A stretch of DNA of 33,532 nt from Acidobacteriota bacterium (GCA_022545645.1 JACZQQ010000001.1:1-33532), one strand, 5' to 3'. Positions 14,462-22,981 are shown, numbered from the stretch's first letter. Translations and numbers: made by a program. The notes: generated by a model not told the origin, from the letters alone.

Positions 14462-16780
14462 TTAAATTAGCCCTTCTCGTCTGCGAAGGATCCACTCGCC
14501 AAAAAGTAAAGCCATGAGCAGCACAAGATTGAACGGCATATCCCAGAGATCCAGCACTTCGATGACGGATGTTTGAGATTGAGTGTAGAGGATTTCCTCC
14601 GGTAATCTTTCGACGTCGGAAGCCGTGTAGTAGTTCCCTCCCGTTTCCTGTGCCAGCTTCTCCAGAAAGTCTTTCTTCTGGAATGCCTCAAAGTATTCTC
14701 GTGAACCGGTGGAGGTCAAAAAGGAAGTTTTGGCTTGCCGTTCTTTATCGCTTTCGGCAAGAGCACTGGCCGTAGCCTTGATCTCAACTGCATAGAAGCC
14801 ATCTTCGTGAGGGGTCAACTGGCCTCTGTAAATACCGTCCTCCTGAGCATCCCACTGAAGGGGTAGCGTGAAAATCTCTCCGGAGGGAGAAGTAATCGTG
14901 GCTTCAACGCGGGCATCATTGATTCGATTGAAAGCCTTGTCGCTCACCTCGGCTCGAAGATCGACCACCTCGTTTTGAGAGTAGACCTCGCGTTTTGTTT
15001 CCACGGTAATGGGATTTTTTGCCGAACGGACCAGCCAGCGCAGCATCTGTCTCCAAAACGTCTCGTGCTTTTGATCCTCCTGATCCTCAAGCATCTGCCA
15101 GCGCCAGCTGCTGCCGGTTAAAAGGGCCAGGGTGTGTCCGCGGCCGTATCGCTGAAAAACGACCAGCGGAATACCAGGCTGGTCGGGATCCAGACTCGAA
15201 GAGGTGTCCAGCCGGGCCAGAACCGTTGCCCCCGATTTGGTGTCTCTAACAACATTCCAATCCGTCAGTACTGGAATCTCATCCCATTCGGAAGCGTTGT
15301 TCCCTTCTATGGAGGAAAGCTGGAGGGCGGGATGGTTCAACCCTTGATCGGTCAATCGCAACTTGCTTTCCCCCTGGGCATACATGGATTCGGAGCCGGA
15401 ACGATCTTCATCACTGGCTTGCAGCCAGACCGGAAGGATTTCCTCAATGGGGGTGTTCTGATACTGGCCGGAAGCAAAGGAAGAACTGCCCCCTAACATC
15501 ATGAAACCGCCCCCCCGTTTGCCTACAAAATCACGTACCATTTCCATCTGAGGGTAGGTAAAGAAGGAGGATTCAACACTCCCAAAGAGGATGCCCTGGT
15601 ACTGAAAGAGCTCTTCTCTTTCTGAGGGAAAGCCGGCTGCCAGGGTGGTCTCTTCTTCGATTCCCTGACGATAAAATTTATTGAGGGCGGTTCGCAGCAA
15701 TGTGACCAGGCGAACGTTCTTGTCTTCCGCCATGGACCGGCGGATAAATTTGTATTCCCAGCGCGGATGCCCTTCCACATAGAGAATTCGGGCTGCCAGG
15801 TTTTGAACGTCCATAATGGTGGTTCGAGTGTTATTCTCCAGAATCTCTTCGCCTTCCAGGGGCTTTAGAGAGAAGTGATAGCTCTTGATTCCCTCTGATT
15901 TGGGTATGATCTTCACCTCGGTGGTAAAGGTGTCGGAATCTCGGGGAAAGTGAACTTCCTTGGTCTGCACTAGAGTGTTCCCCTCCCGAACTTCGAGGCG
16001 ACCGCGGCTGCCACCAAAACCGCTGTGCCGGAAAGTCACCCGAGCAACCGAGAGCGTTTCGGGTGCCGAAACCCGGGGTGCACTGACATGGGTGATCTCC
16101 ACGTCCCGGGTCAAGGACTCGGGACCCAGACCGATGGTATGAATGGGAATCTGGCGAGCCTTCAATTCGGCAAGGACTTCCTGGAAGTCTCGGTAGCTGT
16201 TGTCTGAGCCGTCCGTGAATAGGAGAATCCCGGCAAGGGGTAAATTCTTGGTTTCCGTCAAGACCCCTTCAATTCCTTTGACGATGTTGGTCTGGTCTCC
16301 CTTCCAGTCCAGTTCCAGAGACTCTTCAACTCTTCGAACCTGCGAATCGAACTGAAAAAGGCGCACATAGAACTTCTCATCCAGCGCCTCCAGAAAGTCG
16401 GACTCCTCAGCAAGCAGTTCCTCTGCCTTCTGACCTCTGGGCTGGTTGGTTTCGGTGGGAATGCCCATGCTCCGCGAATTGTCCACCAGAATGGCCAGCA
16501 GGTTCTCTTTGGGAACAAGCCGGGAGAGGACCAAACCCGGCCTCATGCACAAGAGGAGCAGAACCAGAAAGAAAGCGCAGCGAAGGGCAAGCAGTCCCCA
16601 GCCGGCCCTCCTTCTCTTCACTTGCAGCAACCTGTGGCGATAGACCAGGAAAAGCAGGGCCGCAAGCGATACGATCAGCAGTCCAATGGTCCAGTAGCTC
16701 AGGCCCCACTGGAAAGTGAATTCGCCCCGCTGAAAAAAGAAAGGTCGGTATTTGAAGAAAAAGGTGAATAGATTTTCCAT
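14462..16780 (-). CDS. Membrane VWA protein with GATase-like domain
   Basis: The 772-residue protein begins with two membrane helices (about 28-48 and 62-80). A VWA domain follows with a complete-looking metal site: D100-x-S102-x-S104, a Thr in GDQTNI, and the Asp of LLFTDGSDN. After a beta-rich linker comes a class I GATase-like region (about 340-560, starting ARILYVEGHPRWEYKF and including a KRGGGFMMLGG strand-turn) that lacks an obvious catalytic triad, then a beta-sandwich stretch and a final membrane helix (about 742-762). Such proteins are often annotated as putative glutamine amidotransferases, but amidotransferase activity is not supported here. It resembles the BatA-like protein at the far end of the cluster, so the operon is bracketed by two related membrane VWA proteins. 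It is probably the first gene of the operon. Confidence 0.87.
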   Translation of the reverse strand: MENLFTFFFKYRPFFFQRGEFTFQWGLSYWTIGLLIVSLAALLFLVYRHRLLQVKRRRAGWGLLALRCAFFLVLLLLCMRPGLVLSRLVPKENLLAILVDNSRSMGIPTETNQPRGQKAEELLAEESDFLEALDEKFYVRLFQFDSQVRRVEESLELDWKGDQTNIVKGIEGVLTETKNLPLAGILLFTDGSDNSYRDFQEVLAELKARQIPIHTIGLGPESLTRDVEITHVSAPRVSAPETLSVARVTFRHSGFGGSRGRLEVREGNTLVQTKEVHFPRDSDTFTTEVKIIPKSEGIKSYHFSLKPLEGEEILENNTRTTIMDVQNLAARILYVEGHPRWEYKFIRRSMAEDKNVRLVTLLRTALNKFYRQGIEEETTLAAGFPSEREELFQYQGILFGSVESSFFTYPQMEMVRDFVGKRGGGFMMLGGSSSFASGQYQNTPIEEILPVWLQASDEDRSGSESMYAQGESKLRLTDQGLNHPALQLSSIEGNNASEWDEIPVLTDWNVVRDTKSGATVLARLDTSSSLDPDQPGIPLVVFQRYGRGHTLALLTGSSWRWQMLEDQEDQKHETFWRQMLRWLVRSAKNPITVETKREVYSQNEVVDLRAEVSDKAFNRINDARVEATITSPSGEIFTLPLQWDAQEDGIYRGQLTPHEDGFYAVEIKATASALAESDKERQAKTSFLTSTGSREYFEAFQKKDFLEKLAQETGGNYYTASDVERLPEEILYTQSQTSVIEVLDLWDMPFNLVLLMALLFGEWILRRREGLI

Positions 16781-16921
16781 GGTCGACCCTGGCCCACTGA
16801 TCGAAACCGTTGATCACTCATCATACCAGGGTTTTCCCGCAAGTTAGAACCGTATTGGGCAGGATCATCAACAAAACCGGAATGGAGGTTCCGTACCTCT
16901 CTTCTTATCCTTCTTACCGCC

Positions 16922-17071
16922 TTACCGCTTCGAAACCAGCCAGACAATGATTCCTGTGGGAATGGCGATACTGGTGATCAAAAGCCAAAAGGCGAGCAGT
17001 GAATCGCGCACAGGAAATTCCACCATGTACATCACCGTTCCGATACATAGCCAAAAGAACCAGCGTGTCAT
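16922..17071 (-). CDS. Small membrane protein (49 aa), tentative
   Basis: An open frame from ATG (17071) to TAA (16922-16924) encodes MTRWFFWLCIGTVMYMV, a short polar loop with PVRDS, and a second hydrophobic helix (AFWLLITSIAIPTGIIVWLV) ending in SKR. Two membrane helices with a positive end look like a real two-pass peptide rather than chance. The ribosome site is weak (only GAAG-like bases upstream), so the call is tentative. It lies 141 bp upstream of the VWA gene on the same strand and could be co-transcribed with the MoxR cluster. No family is recognised. The space between it and the VWA gene (16781-16921) has no other feature I can support. Confidence 0.45.
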   Translation of the reverse strand: MTRWFFWLCIGTVMYMVEFPVRDSLLAFWLLITSIAIPTGIIVWLVSKR

Positions 17072-17183
17072 TTTCTACTTCGCCATCGATCAATCTTTAG
17101 AGGACCACCCACGATCCACCAGTATGGTCGAAAGTATAGTCGGGAACCCTGGCTTGTTGACCCTCCTGAGCCCGCTGGGGTAA

Positions 17184-17207
17184 CCTTCCCGCGTAGAAGT
17201 GGGAAGG
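17184..17207 (+). promoter_or_regulatory. Hairpin that masks the hom ribosome binding site
   Basis: CCTTCCC (17184-17190) and GGGAAGG (17201-17207) form a perfect 7-bp stem with a 10-base loop. The 3' arm is the Shine-Dalgarno of hom, whose ATG is at 17214. Folding would block translation, so this is a possible translational switch or attenuator. No known riboswitch consensus was recognised in 17072-17183. Confidence 0.45.
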
Positions 17208-17213
17208 AAAATA

Positions 17214-18539
17214 ATGCCGTTGACACCTGAGAATTCGCCCTCTCAAATTCGTGTGGCGCTGGCCGGCCTGGGAACGGTTGGGCGAGGGGTGGTGCGACTT
17301 TTACAAGAGGAAGGGGCCCGCTATCGTCAAAGCTTGGGACTCGATTTACGGCTGGTGTTGATTCTGGACAGGAGTTACCGCCAAAAAGATACCTCTTGGA
17401 TCTCATCGGATGTGAAGTTTACGGAGTCCCTGGACGACTTTCTTGAGACCCCTTCAGATGTCATCGTGGAACTGATCGGAGGTCAGGACCCGGCCGATCA
17501 GATTATTCGTGCTGGTCTGGAAGAAGGTAAAAGTGTGGTGACTGCCAACAAGCTGCTGATGGCCCGTTTGGGTCCCGAGTATTTGAAGCTGGCGGCCCAG
17601 AGGAATGCCTATTTGGGATTTGAAGCCTCGGTGGCTGGGGGGATCCCGATCATCCAGGTGGTGACTCGTTCTATTTTTCCCGACCGGATCTCACAGGTGC
17701 GAGGAATCCTCAACGGCACCAGTAATTTCATTCTTTCGGAGATGGCCGATGGTGGCAGCGATTACCAGGATGCTCTCACCCGGGCCCAATCCCTGGGTTA
17801 TGCAGAGGCCGATCCTTCCCTGGATGTCTCAGGAGAAGATGCCCGGGACAAACTGGCGATCCTGAGCGCGCTTTGTTTTCATACCGCAGTCGATCCCGAT
17901 CAGATCCCCACACAAGGTGTGACCGAGATTACCCCGGTCGATTTTCTTTATGCTCGGCGCCTGGATGCGACCATCAAGTTGCTGGGGGTGGCTACAAACA
18001 ACGGTCCAAAGCCATCTTTGCGTGTGGCTCCGTTTTTGATCGACAATGGGCTCCCATTATCGAAGATCTCAGGGGTCCTCAATGCGGTGGAGGTCACGGG
18101 AGCGACTCTAGGGTCGGTGCTCATCAGCGGGAAGGGTGCCGGCGAAGGCCCGACTGCTGTCTCCGTTGTGGCGGACATCTTGGAAGCAGCACGGCAGACA
18201 AGGAGCATCTCCCAGGCCATTCCTTCCGAGTCCGGTTCTGAAGCCGAGCTGTCTGACCCGGTAGCCGGCAGCGACTGCGATGAGCGCTATCCTTTCTATT
18301 TGCGCTTTTTTATCAAGGACCGTCCGGGCATCATTTCGACCCTTGCCCAGATCCTGGGTGAGAGAAAAATCAATATTGACCTGGTCCTGCAGGAAAACTG
18401 GGCCGATCGATCGAACTACCCCTTTGTCATCACGGTCGAACCCACGCGTTTTTCCTCCATGCGAGAAGCGGTCGATGAGATGAAGAAGCTGGACTTTAAC
18501 CGCGTGGACCCTTTAGCTCTCCCCGTGCTGAAGGAATAA
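17214..18539 (+). CDS. hom: Homoserine dehydrogenase
   Basis: It reduces aspartate-4-semialdehyde to homoserine with NAD(P)H, the branch leading to threonine and methionine. The 441-residue protein has the Rossmann motif GLGTVG (18-23), the catalytic homoserine dehydrogenase core (VELIGG, then VTANKLLMA, FEASVAGGIPII and ILNGTSNFIL) and a C-terminal ACT domain (about 365-441, YPFYLRFFIKDRPGIISTLA) for end-product feedback. The length is typical of the ACT-containing form. The ATG at 17214 is chosen because GGAAGG lies about 7 bases before it; a GTG at 17199 would put the Shine-Dalgarno inside the gene. The other pathway genes, lysC and thrC, are 2-5 kb away on the opposite strand, so hom is regulated separately. 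Confidence 0.96.
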   Translation: MPLTPENSPSQIRVALAGLGTVGRGVVRLLQEEGARYRQSLGLDLRLVLILDRSYRQKDTSWISSDVKFTESLDDFLETPSDVIVELIGGQDPADQIIRAGLEEGKSVVTANKLLMARLGPEYLKLAAQRNAYLGFEASVAGGIPIIQVVTRSIFPDRISQVRGILNGTSNFILSEMADGGSDYQDALTRAQSLGYAEADPSLDVSGEDARDKLAILSALCFHTAVDPDQIPTQGVTEITPVDFLYARRLDATIKLLGVATNNGPKPSLRVAPFLIDNGLPLSKISGVLNAVEVTGATLGSVLISGKGAGEGPTAVSVVADILEAARQTRSISQAIPSESGSEAELSDPVAGSDCDERYPFYLRFFIKDRPGIISTLAQILGERKINIDLVLQENWADRSNYPFVITVEPTRFSSMREAVDEMKKLDFNRVDPLALPVLKE

Positions 18540-18541
18540 GT

Positions 18542-18547
18542 TATAAT
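18542..18547 (+). promoter_or_regulatory. Candidate -10 box for the tRNA gene
   Basis: A perfect TATAAT lies 12 bases before the first tRNA nucleotide, right after the hom stop, so a start near 18554 would give a short precursor leader. The -35 region (about 18519-18524) does not resemble TTGACA, so the call rests on the -10 box and its position. Confidence 0.45.
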
Positions 18548-18559
18548 TCCTGGTTTTAA

Positions 18560-18632
18560 GGCGGTGTAGCTCAGAGGTTAGAGCAAGCGGCTCATATCCG
18601 CTGCGTCGGGGGTTCGAATCCCTCCACCGCTA
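18560..18632 (+). tRNA. tRNA with CAU anticodon, probably elongator tRNA-Met
   Basis: The cloverleaf is complete: acceptor 18560-18566 with 18625-18631 (closing pair G-U), D stem GCTC/GAGC (18569-18572, 18581-18584), anticodon stem AGCGG/CCGCT (18586-18590, 18598-18602), loop CTCATAT with CAT at 18593-18595, variable loop GCGTC, and T arm with TTCGAAT. The discriminator is A; CCA is not encoded. It lacks the three G-C anticodon-stem pairs of initiator tRNA, so it is either elongator Met or the lysidine-modified Ile2. The body resembles elongator Met more, but Ile2 is not excluded. It sits between hom and hemB. Confidence 0.93.
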
Positions 18633-18680
18633 GAGTACCCCTTCGCTTCCGAGAGCGTCACTGTTGTTCTTGGGGAAACG

Positions 18681-19679
18681 ATGAAACCATATTTCCGGCC
18701 CCGCCGATTACGCGAAAATCCGATTCTGAGAAGGATGGTCCAGGAGACTCGGCTTTCGGTAGATCAGCTGATCTATCCTGTTTTTGTACGCGAGGGAAAA
18801 GGGATTCGGGAAGAAATTCCTTCGATGCCCGGGCAGTACCGCTTCTCCCCAGACACGTTGGTCGAGGAACTGCAGTCCGTCAGGGAACTCTCGATTCCAG
18901 CCGTGATCCTTTTTGGAATTCCCGCTCAAGAGAAGAAAGACCCTGTGGGGAGTGCGGGTTATGCCCGAGATGGGGTCGTTTGCCAAGCCCTGGAGACGGC
19001 TCGAAAGAAGGTTCCCGATTTACTTTTGATCGCCGATGTGTGTCTCTGTGAATACACCGATCACGGACACTGTGGAATCGTCAAGGAAGGTCCTGTGGAG
19101 GGTCAGGGAATCGTCCACAACGATGAGACTTTGGAGATCCTGGCCCGAGCAGCGCTGGCTTATGCTCAGGCCGGTGCCCATGTGGTTGCCCCATCGGACA
19201 TGATGGACGGCCGAGTTGGAGCCATTCGAGAAGCCTTGGATGAGGAGCAATTGGAACATGTTCCCATTCTTTCCTACGCGGCCAAGTATGCCTCCGCCTT
19301 TTACGGTCCTTTTCGAGAGGCTGCCGAATCTGTTCCCCGGTTCGGGGACCGGAAGAGCTACCAGATGGATCCGGCCAACTCTCGCGAAGCCTTAAAGGAA
19401 GTGGAACTCGATCTGGAGGAGGGTGCAGACATCGTTATGGTCAAGCCGGCTTTGCCCTATCTCGACGTCATTTTTCAGGTTCGCCAGATGACCACCGTCC
19501 CCTTAGCGGCTTATCAGGTGAGTGGAGAATATTCCTCCTTGTGTGCCGCCTTTTCCCAAAACTGGTTACAGCGGGAGGCCACTTTGATGGAGACCCTGCT
19601 GGCAATTCGCCGGGCTGGAGCCGATCTGATTCTCACCTACTTCGCCAAGGAAGCGGCCCAGATCCTCAAAAAGGGTTAG
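18681..19679 (+). CDS. hemB: Delta-aminolevulinic acid dehydratase (porphobilinogen synthase)
   Basis: It condenses two 5-aminolevulinate molecules into porphobilinogen in tetrapyrrole synthesis, in the cytoplasm. The 332-residue length is typical. The catalytic lysines are K202 in SYAAKYASAFYGPFR and K255 in MVKPALPYLD. The metal loop DVCLCEYTDHGHCG carries C121, C123 and C131, indicating a zinc-dependent enzyme rather than the Asp-rich magnesium form. The ATG is preceded by TTGGGGAAACG, a modest ribosome site. It follows the tRNA by 48 bp and may share its transcript. The following 19680-19792 stretch is a palindromic repeat region. Confidence 0.97.
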   Translation: MKPYFRPRRLRENPILRRMVQETRLSVDQLIYPVFVREGKGIREEIPSMPGQYRFSPDTLVEELQSVRELSIPAVILFGIPAQEKKDPVGSAGYARDGVVCQALETARKKVPDLLLIADVCLCEYTDHGHCGIVKEGPVEGQGIVHNDETLEILARAALAYAQAGAHVVAPSDMMDGRVGAIREALDEEQLEHVPILSYAAKYASAFYGPFREAAESVPRFGDRKSYQMDPANSREALKEVELDLEEGADIVMVKPALPYLDVIFQVRQMTTVPLAAYQVSGEYSSLCAAFSQNWLQREATLMETLLAIRRAGADLILTYFAKEAAQILKKG

Positions 19680-19689
19680 TTCTCGCCTT

Positions 19690-19780
19690 CCGGAAGGTTG
19701 TAGCGACCTCCGGAGCCCCGAAGGGGCGCCATGAAATAGCCAGGGGTGTAAGCCCCTGGAATGTAGTGAGGGTGGTTCCG
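19690..19780. repeat. Dispersed palindromic repeat with GCCCCGAAGGGGC core
   Basis: Two perfect hairpins lie side by side: GCCCC/GGGGC (19715-19719, 19723-19727) and CCAGGGG/CCCCTGG (19740-19746, 19753-19759), linked by GAAATAG. They are flanked by imperfect CCGGAGG/CCTCCGG-type symmetry (near 19690-19714). The combination of a GCCCCGAAGGGGC hairpin, an AATAGCCAGGGG stretch and its partner is a repeat I know from many Acidobacteria, Planctomycetes and Verrucomicrobia genomes. It lies between the convergent hemB and carD genes, where it could also limit readthrough. Confidence 0.7.
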
Positions 19781-19792
19781 GACTCAGATTGG

Positions 19793-20308
19793 CTAGTTGG
19801 TGCTTTGAGCGGTAACCTTCTCATAGGTTGCGGTGAGCAACTCGTCGACCGCCTCTTCCACCTTGTCCAGAGGCTGGTCCTTCACAGTGGCAATCTCGGA
19901 GACAACCAATTGCCGGGCACGGTCAAACATCTTCTTTTCGCGAAAGGAAAGACTTTTTTGAAAACTCAAGAAGAAGAGGTTCTTCAGGACCTCGGCGACC
20001 TCGAAAATCGATCCTGAGTTCATTCTCTCCACATTGTCTTTATAACGGTTTTTCCAGTCAGGATTGTGCTCGGCGAAATCCTCCTTGAGGATCTTGAAGA
20101 GCTTGCCCACCTGTCTTTTGTCGCAAAGTCTTCGAATCCCCACGCTTTCGACGTTGTTCGTCGGGATCATCACCGTGGAATTGTTGGACACGATCCTGAG
20201 CATATAAAACTCTGCCTGGAGACCTGCGATGTTCTTGGTACAAATATCCTCGATAATTCCAACACCCTGATTCGGGTAGATGACTTTTTCCCCAACTTTA
20301 TATTCCAT
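19793..20308 (-). CDS. carD: CarD/CdnL-family RNA polymerase-binding regulator
   Basis: This 171-residue cytoplasmic protein has the two-part CarD layout: an N-terminal RNA-polymerase interaction domain like that of Mfd (VGEKVIYPNQGVGIIEDI, then FYMLRI and VMIPTNNVESVGIR) and a helical C-terminal DNA-binding domain with W85 in NPDWKNRY, the position of the Trp that wedges into the minor groove upstream of the -10 box. Members stabilise open promoter complexes, often at rRNA and housekeeping promoters. The start is supported by AGGGAGG four bases upstream. A near-consensus promoter lies 40-68 bp upstream. The gene is separated from lysC by 99 bp and is probably transcribed alone. Confidence 0.95.
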   Translation of the reverse strand: MEYKVGEKVIYPNQGVGIIEDICTKNIAGLQAEFYMLRIVSNNSTVMIPTNNVESVGIRRLCDKRQVGKLFKILKEDFAEHNPDWKNRYKDNVERMNSGSIFEVAEVLKNLFFLSFQKSLSFREKKMFDRARQLVVSEIATVKDQPLDKVEEAVDELLTATYEKVTAQSTN

Positions 20309-20347
20309 CCAGCCTCCCTGAGCGGTTAAAAAAGGTGAGCAATCTCC

Positions 20348-20376
20348 ATTTTACGTGACCGCAGTTCTTTTGTCAA
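20348..20376 (-). promoter_or_regulatory. Promoter of carD
   Basis: Reading the minus strand, TTGACA (20371-20376) is followed after 17 bases by TAAAAT (20348-20353). This is close to the housekeeping-sigma consensus with ideal spacing. It would start transcription near 20341, giving a leader of about 33 nt before the carD ATG. Confidence 0.75.
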
Positions 20377-20407
20377 AGTCGCGATCCGTGCCAGGTGGAA
20401 CTTCCGA

Positions 20408-21655
20408 CTAGGTGGTAGGAATTTGTTTCCGTTCCAGGTTGGACAGATCGAAGGCCTCGTGGAGCGCACGGATCGCGCTATCTAATTGATCCTCCAGGAT
20501 GATACAGGCGATCCGGATCTCCGATGAGCTGATTAGCTGGATATTGATCTCGTTGTCGGCCAGAGCCTGAAACATTCGTGCGGCTACGCCGGGATTGCTG
20601 GCCACCCCGGAGCCGATGACAGAGACCCTGGCGACGTGGGTATCCACTTGAATCTCTTGGGCTTCTACCTCCTTGGACACTCTTTGCAAAATCTCCTGGG
20701 AGTGTTGGGCATCCTCCTGAGAGATAATCAGTGAGAAGTCGTTGGTTTGATCGTGCCGAATTCCCTGGATGATCAGCTGAATGTGGACGTTGGCATCGGC
20801 CAAGGTTTTTGAGATCCTGGCGGCTACCCCGGGAATGTCCTTGACTCGCATCAGGGCTATGCGGGCAATTTCGGCATCACCTGTCACGCCGGTGATCGCT
20901 ACTTTTTCCAAGAGTTCCTCCCTAACAACGGTTGTCCCTGGTCGATGGTGGAAGCTCGACCGTACCTCCAGGGGTATATCATACTTACTGGCAATTTCAA
21001 CGCAGCGTGGGTGCAGGACGTGAGAACCGGAAGCTGCAAATTCCAACATCTCGTCGTAGCCAATAAATTCCAGGAGACGAGCGTCAGAGACAATCCGGGG
21101 ACTGGCGGTAAAGACACCGTCCACATCCGTGTAAATCTCGCACACGGGAGATTTCAGTGCCGCAGCCAGAGCCGTCGCGGTGGTGTCGGATCCTCCGCGT
21201 CCCAAAGTGGTAATTTCCTGATCCGAAGTGATTCCCTGAAAGCCGGCGACGATAACGATGTTTCCTTCTTCCAGAAATTTGTAAATCTTGTCCGTGGCAA
21301 TATTTTGAATCCGCGCACGAGAGAAATTCCCATCCGTCAAAATTCCGCATTGAGCTCCAGTCAGAGCGATGGCGTTGGCTCCCAGTTCATGGACAGCCAT
21401 GGCGAGCAATGCGATGGACACCTGCTCGCCGGTGGTCAGCAGCATGTCGAGCTCTCTTGCCCGGGGTCTTGGGGTGATCTGTAAGGCCATACCCAGCAAC
21501 TTATCGGTGGTCTTGGCCATGGCCGATACCACCACCAGTTGAGGTATTCCTTGCTGGTGCTCGGATGCCAAATCCTGAGCTACGGAACGAATGGACTCAA
21601 CGGACCCGACGGAGGTGCCGCCATACTTCTTCACCTTGACGGGCAGGTCGATCAT
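20408..21655 (-). CDS. lysC: Aspartate kinase
   Basis: It phosphorylates aspartate, the first step toward lysine, threonine and methionine. The 415-residue monofunctional form begins with the nucleotide-binding KYGGTSVGS (10-18) and contains the LTTGEQVSIALLA substrate segment, LGRGGSDTTA, and two tandem ACT domains (about 264-340 and 345-415) that bind feedback inhibitors. The length is standard. Its ATG overlaps the stop of thrC (ATGA), so it is the second gene of a thrC-lysC unit and should follow the SAM riboswitch upstream of thrC. No lysine riboswitch is possible directly before it. Confidence 0.96.
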   Translation of the reverse strand: MIDLPVKVKKYGGTSVGSVESIRSVAQDLASEHQQGIPQLVVVSAMAKTTDKLLGMALQITPRPRARELDMLLTTGEQVSIALLAMAVHELGANAIALTGAQCGILTDGNFSRARIQNIATDKIYKFLEEGNIVIVAGFQGITSDQEITTLGRGGSDTTATALAAALKSPVCEIYTDVDGVFTASPRIVSDARLLEFIGYDEMLEFAASGSHVLHPRCVEIASKYDIPLEVRSSFHHRPGTTVVREELLEKVAITGVTGDAEIARIALMRVKDIPGVAARISKTLADANVHIQLIIQGIRHDQTNDFSLIISQEDAQHSQEILQRVSKEVEAQEIQVDTHVARVSVIGSGVASNPGVAARMFQALADNEINIQLISSSEIRIACIILEDQLDSAIRALHEAFDLSNLERKQIPTT

Positions 21656-22905
21656 GCAGGCGCCCCTACGGGGAGAGCCTGCTGTCCCTCATACCATTCA
21701 CGAAAGATTTTCAAATTGGGTCGTAGGGTCACATCGACTTCAAAGGGAGACTCGAAGACATCGAGGGTCTTGTATCCATTTCCGGTAATGGCCACCACGA
21801 TGGTCTCCTCAGGATTGATGCGCTCTTGCCGGAGCAGTTTGATCGTTGCCGCCAGCGTGGTCCCGCCGGCGGGTTCCGTGAAGATCCCTTCTTTTTCCGC
21901 CAGCAATTCGATGGCCTCCAGGATCTCGCTGTCGGTGGCCATCTCTCCCCAACCACCCGACCGGCGGACTTCCTGAAGGACGTAAATCCCGTCTGCCGGG
22001 TTGCCAATGGCAATGGACTTGGCCAGGGTTTTGGGTTTCTCTGGATTGATGAAATCCAAGTCCTGGTGGAGCGATCGAACAATAGGGGCACAGCCCTCTG
22101 CCTGAGCACAATAGATCCGGCATTTTCCCTTCACCCATCCCAGGTCAGTGAACTCCTGAAAGGCCCTGGCAACCTTGGGCAGGAGCGTTCCGCCGGCAGT
22201 GGGCAGGATGAGATGGTCCGGAAGTCTCCAGCCCAGTTGCTCCGCAATTTCATAGCCCATCGTTTTGGCACCTTCGGTGTAGTAGGGTCTCAGATTGACG
22301 TTTACGAATCCCCACCCGTAATGGTCGCCAATCTCAGCGCACAGGCGGTTCACGTCGTCGTAATTTCCCTCCAGTGCCACCACCTTTGGCTTGCAGATGA
22401 GCGAGCCGCTGATCTTGGCCGCTTCAATGTCCTGGGGAATGAAAAGCAAGCAGGGGAAACCGGCCTGAGCGCAGTGGGCTGCAACTGCGTTGGCTAGATT
22501 TCCCGTTGAGGCACAGGAAAAAACGCTATAACCCAATTCGGCGCCTCGACTCAAAGCAACTGGAACCACCCGGTCCTTGTAAGAGAGAGTGGGGCGGTTC
22601 ACGGAATCGTCCTTCAAATACAGTTCCTTGACCCCAAGATGCTCGGCCAGCCGTCTGGATCTCACCAGAGGGGTGTAGCCGGAATGGAAGCCGGAAATGG
22701 GCTCTCCAGTCACAGGAAGCAGCTCTCGATAGCGCCAGAGATTTTCTGGCCGCTGGCTGATGATTTTTGGATTCAAATGGGACTGGATTTTGGAGTAATC
22801 GTAGCGGACTTCCAGGGGACCAAAGCACTCCAGACAGACGAAGCTTCGATCGGCCGGATAGCAGGTTCCACACTCTTTGCACTCTAAACCTTTGAGGTAA
22901 CTCAT
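21652..22905 (-). CDS. thrC: Threonine synthase (PLP enzyme)
   Basis: It converts O-phosphohomoserine to threonine with pyridoxal phosphate. From the ATG at 22905 (AAAGGAG nine bases upstream) the protein has 417 residues. It begins with a zinc-knuckle-like segment (C9, C12, C24, C27) found in one threonine synthase group, then the PLP lysine K110 in SYKDR, the SCASTGNLANA phosphate region and PTAGGTLLP. It overlaps lysC by 4 bp. A SAM-I riboswitch with terminator and a strong promoter form its leader, which is unusual for a threonine gene. A related fold-type II enzyme such as cysteate or O-phosphohomoserine-dependent sulfur enzyme cannot be fully excluded, but the sequence reads as threonine synthase. 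Confidence 0.92.
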   Translation of the reverse strand: MSYLKGLECKECGTCYPADRSFVCLECFGPLEVRYDYSKIQSHLNPKIISQRPENLWRYRELLPVTGEPISGFHSGYTPLVRSRRLAEHLGVKELYLKDDSVNRPTLSYKDRVVPVALSRGAELGYSVFSCASTGNLANAVAAHCAQAGFPCLLFIPQDIEAAKISGSLICKPKVVALEGNYDDVNRLCAEIGDHYGWGFVNVNLRPYYTEGAKTMGYEIAEQLGWRLPDHLILPTAGGTLLPKVARAFQEFTDLGWVKGKCRIYCAQAEGCAPIVRSLHQDLDFINPEKPKTLAKSIAIGNPADGIYVLQEVRRSGGWGEMATDSEILEAIELLAEKEGIFTEPAGGTTLAATIKLLRQERINPEETIVVAITGNGYKTLDVFESPFEVDVTLRPNLKIFREWYEGQQALPVGAPA

Positions 22906-22981
22906 AGAGTTGTGCTCCTTTCTCTGAAACCGGCTTTCCGATCCCATTAGAGGTCAGGAGTGGGTAACCAGGTCCAAGCTG

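Noticed and set aside
14367..14495. Upstream extension of the caspase-like gene to 14495
   Set aside because: The added residues are encoded by the purine-rich tract and overlap the VWA gene end; the ATG at 14366 has a ribosome site and is followed by a signal peptide.
17072..17183. SAM or other known riboswitch in front of hom
   Set aside because: None of the S-box elements seen at thrC are present, and I could not match another class; only the hairpin over the ribosome site is supported.
18560..18632. Initiator tRNA-fMet
   Set aside because: The anticodon stem lacks the three consecutive G-C pairs and the acceptor lacks the initiator mismatch.
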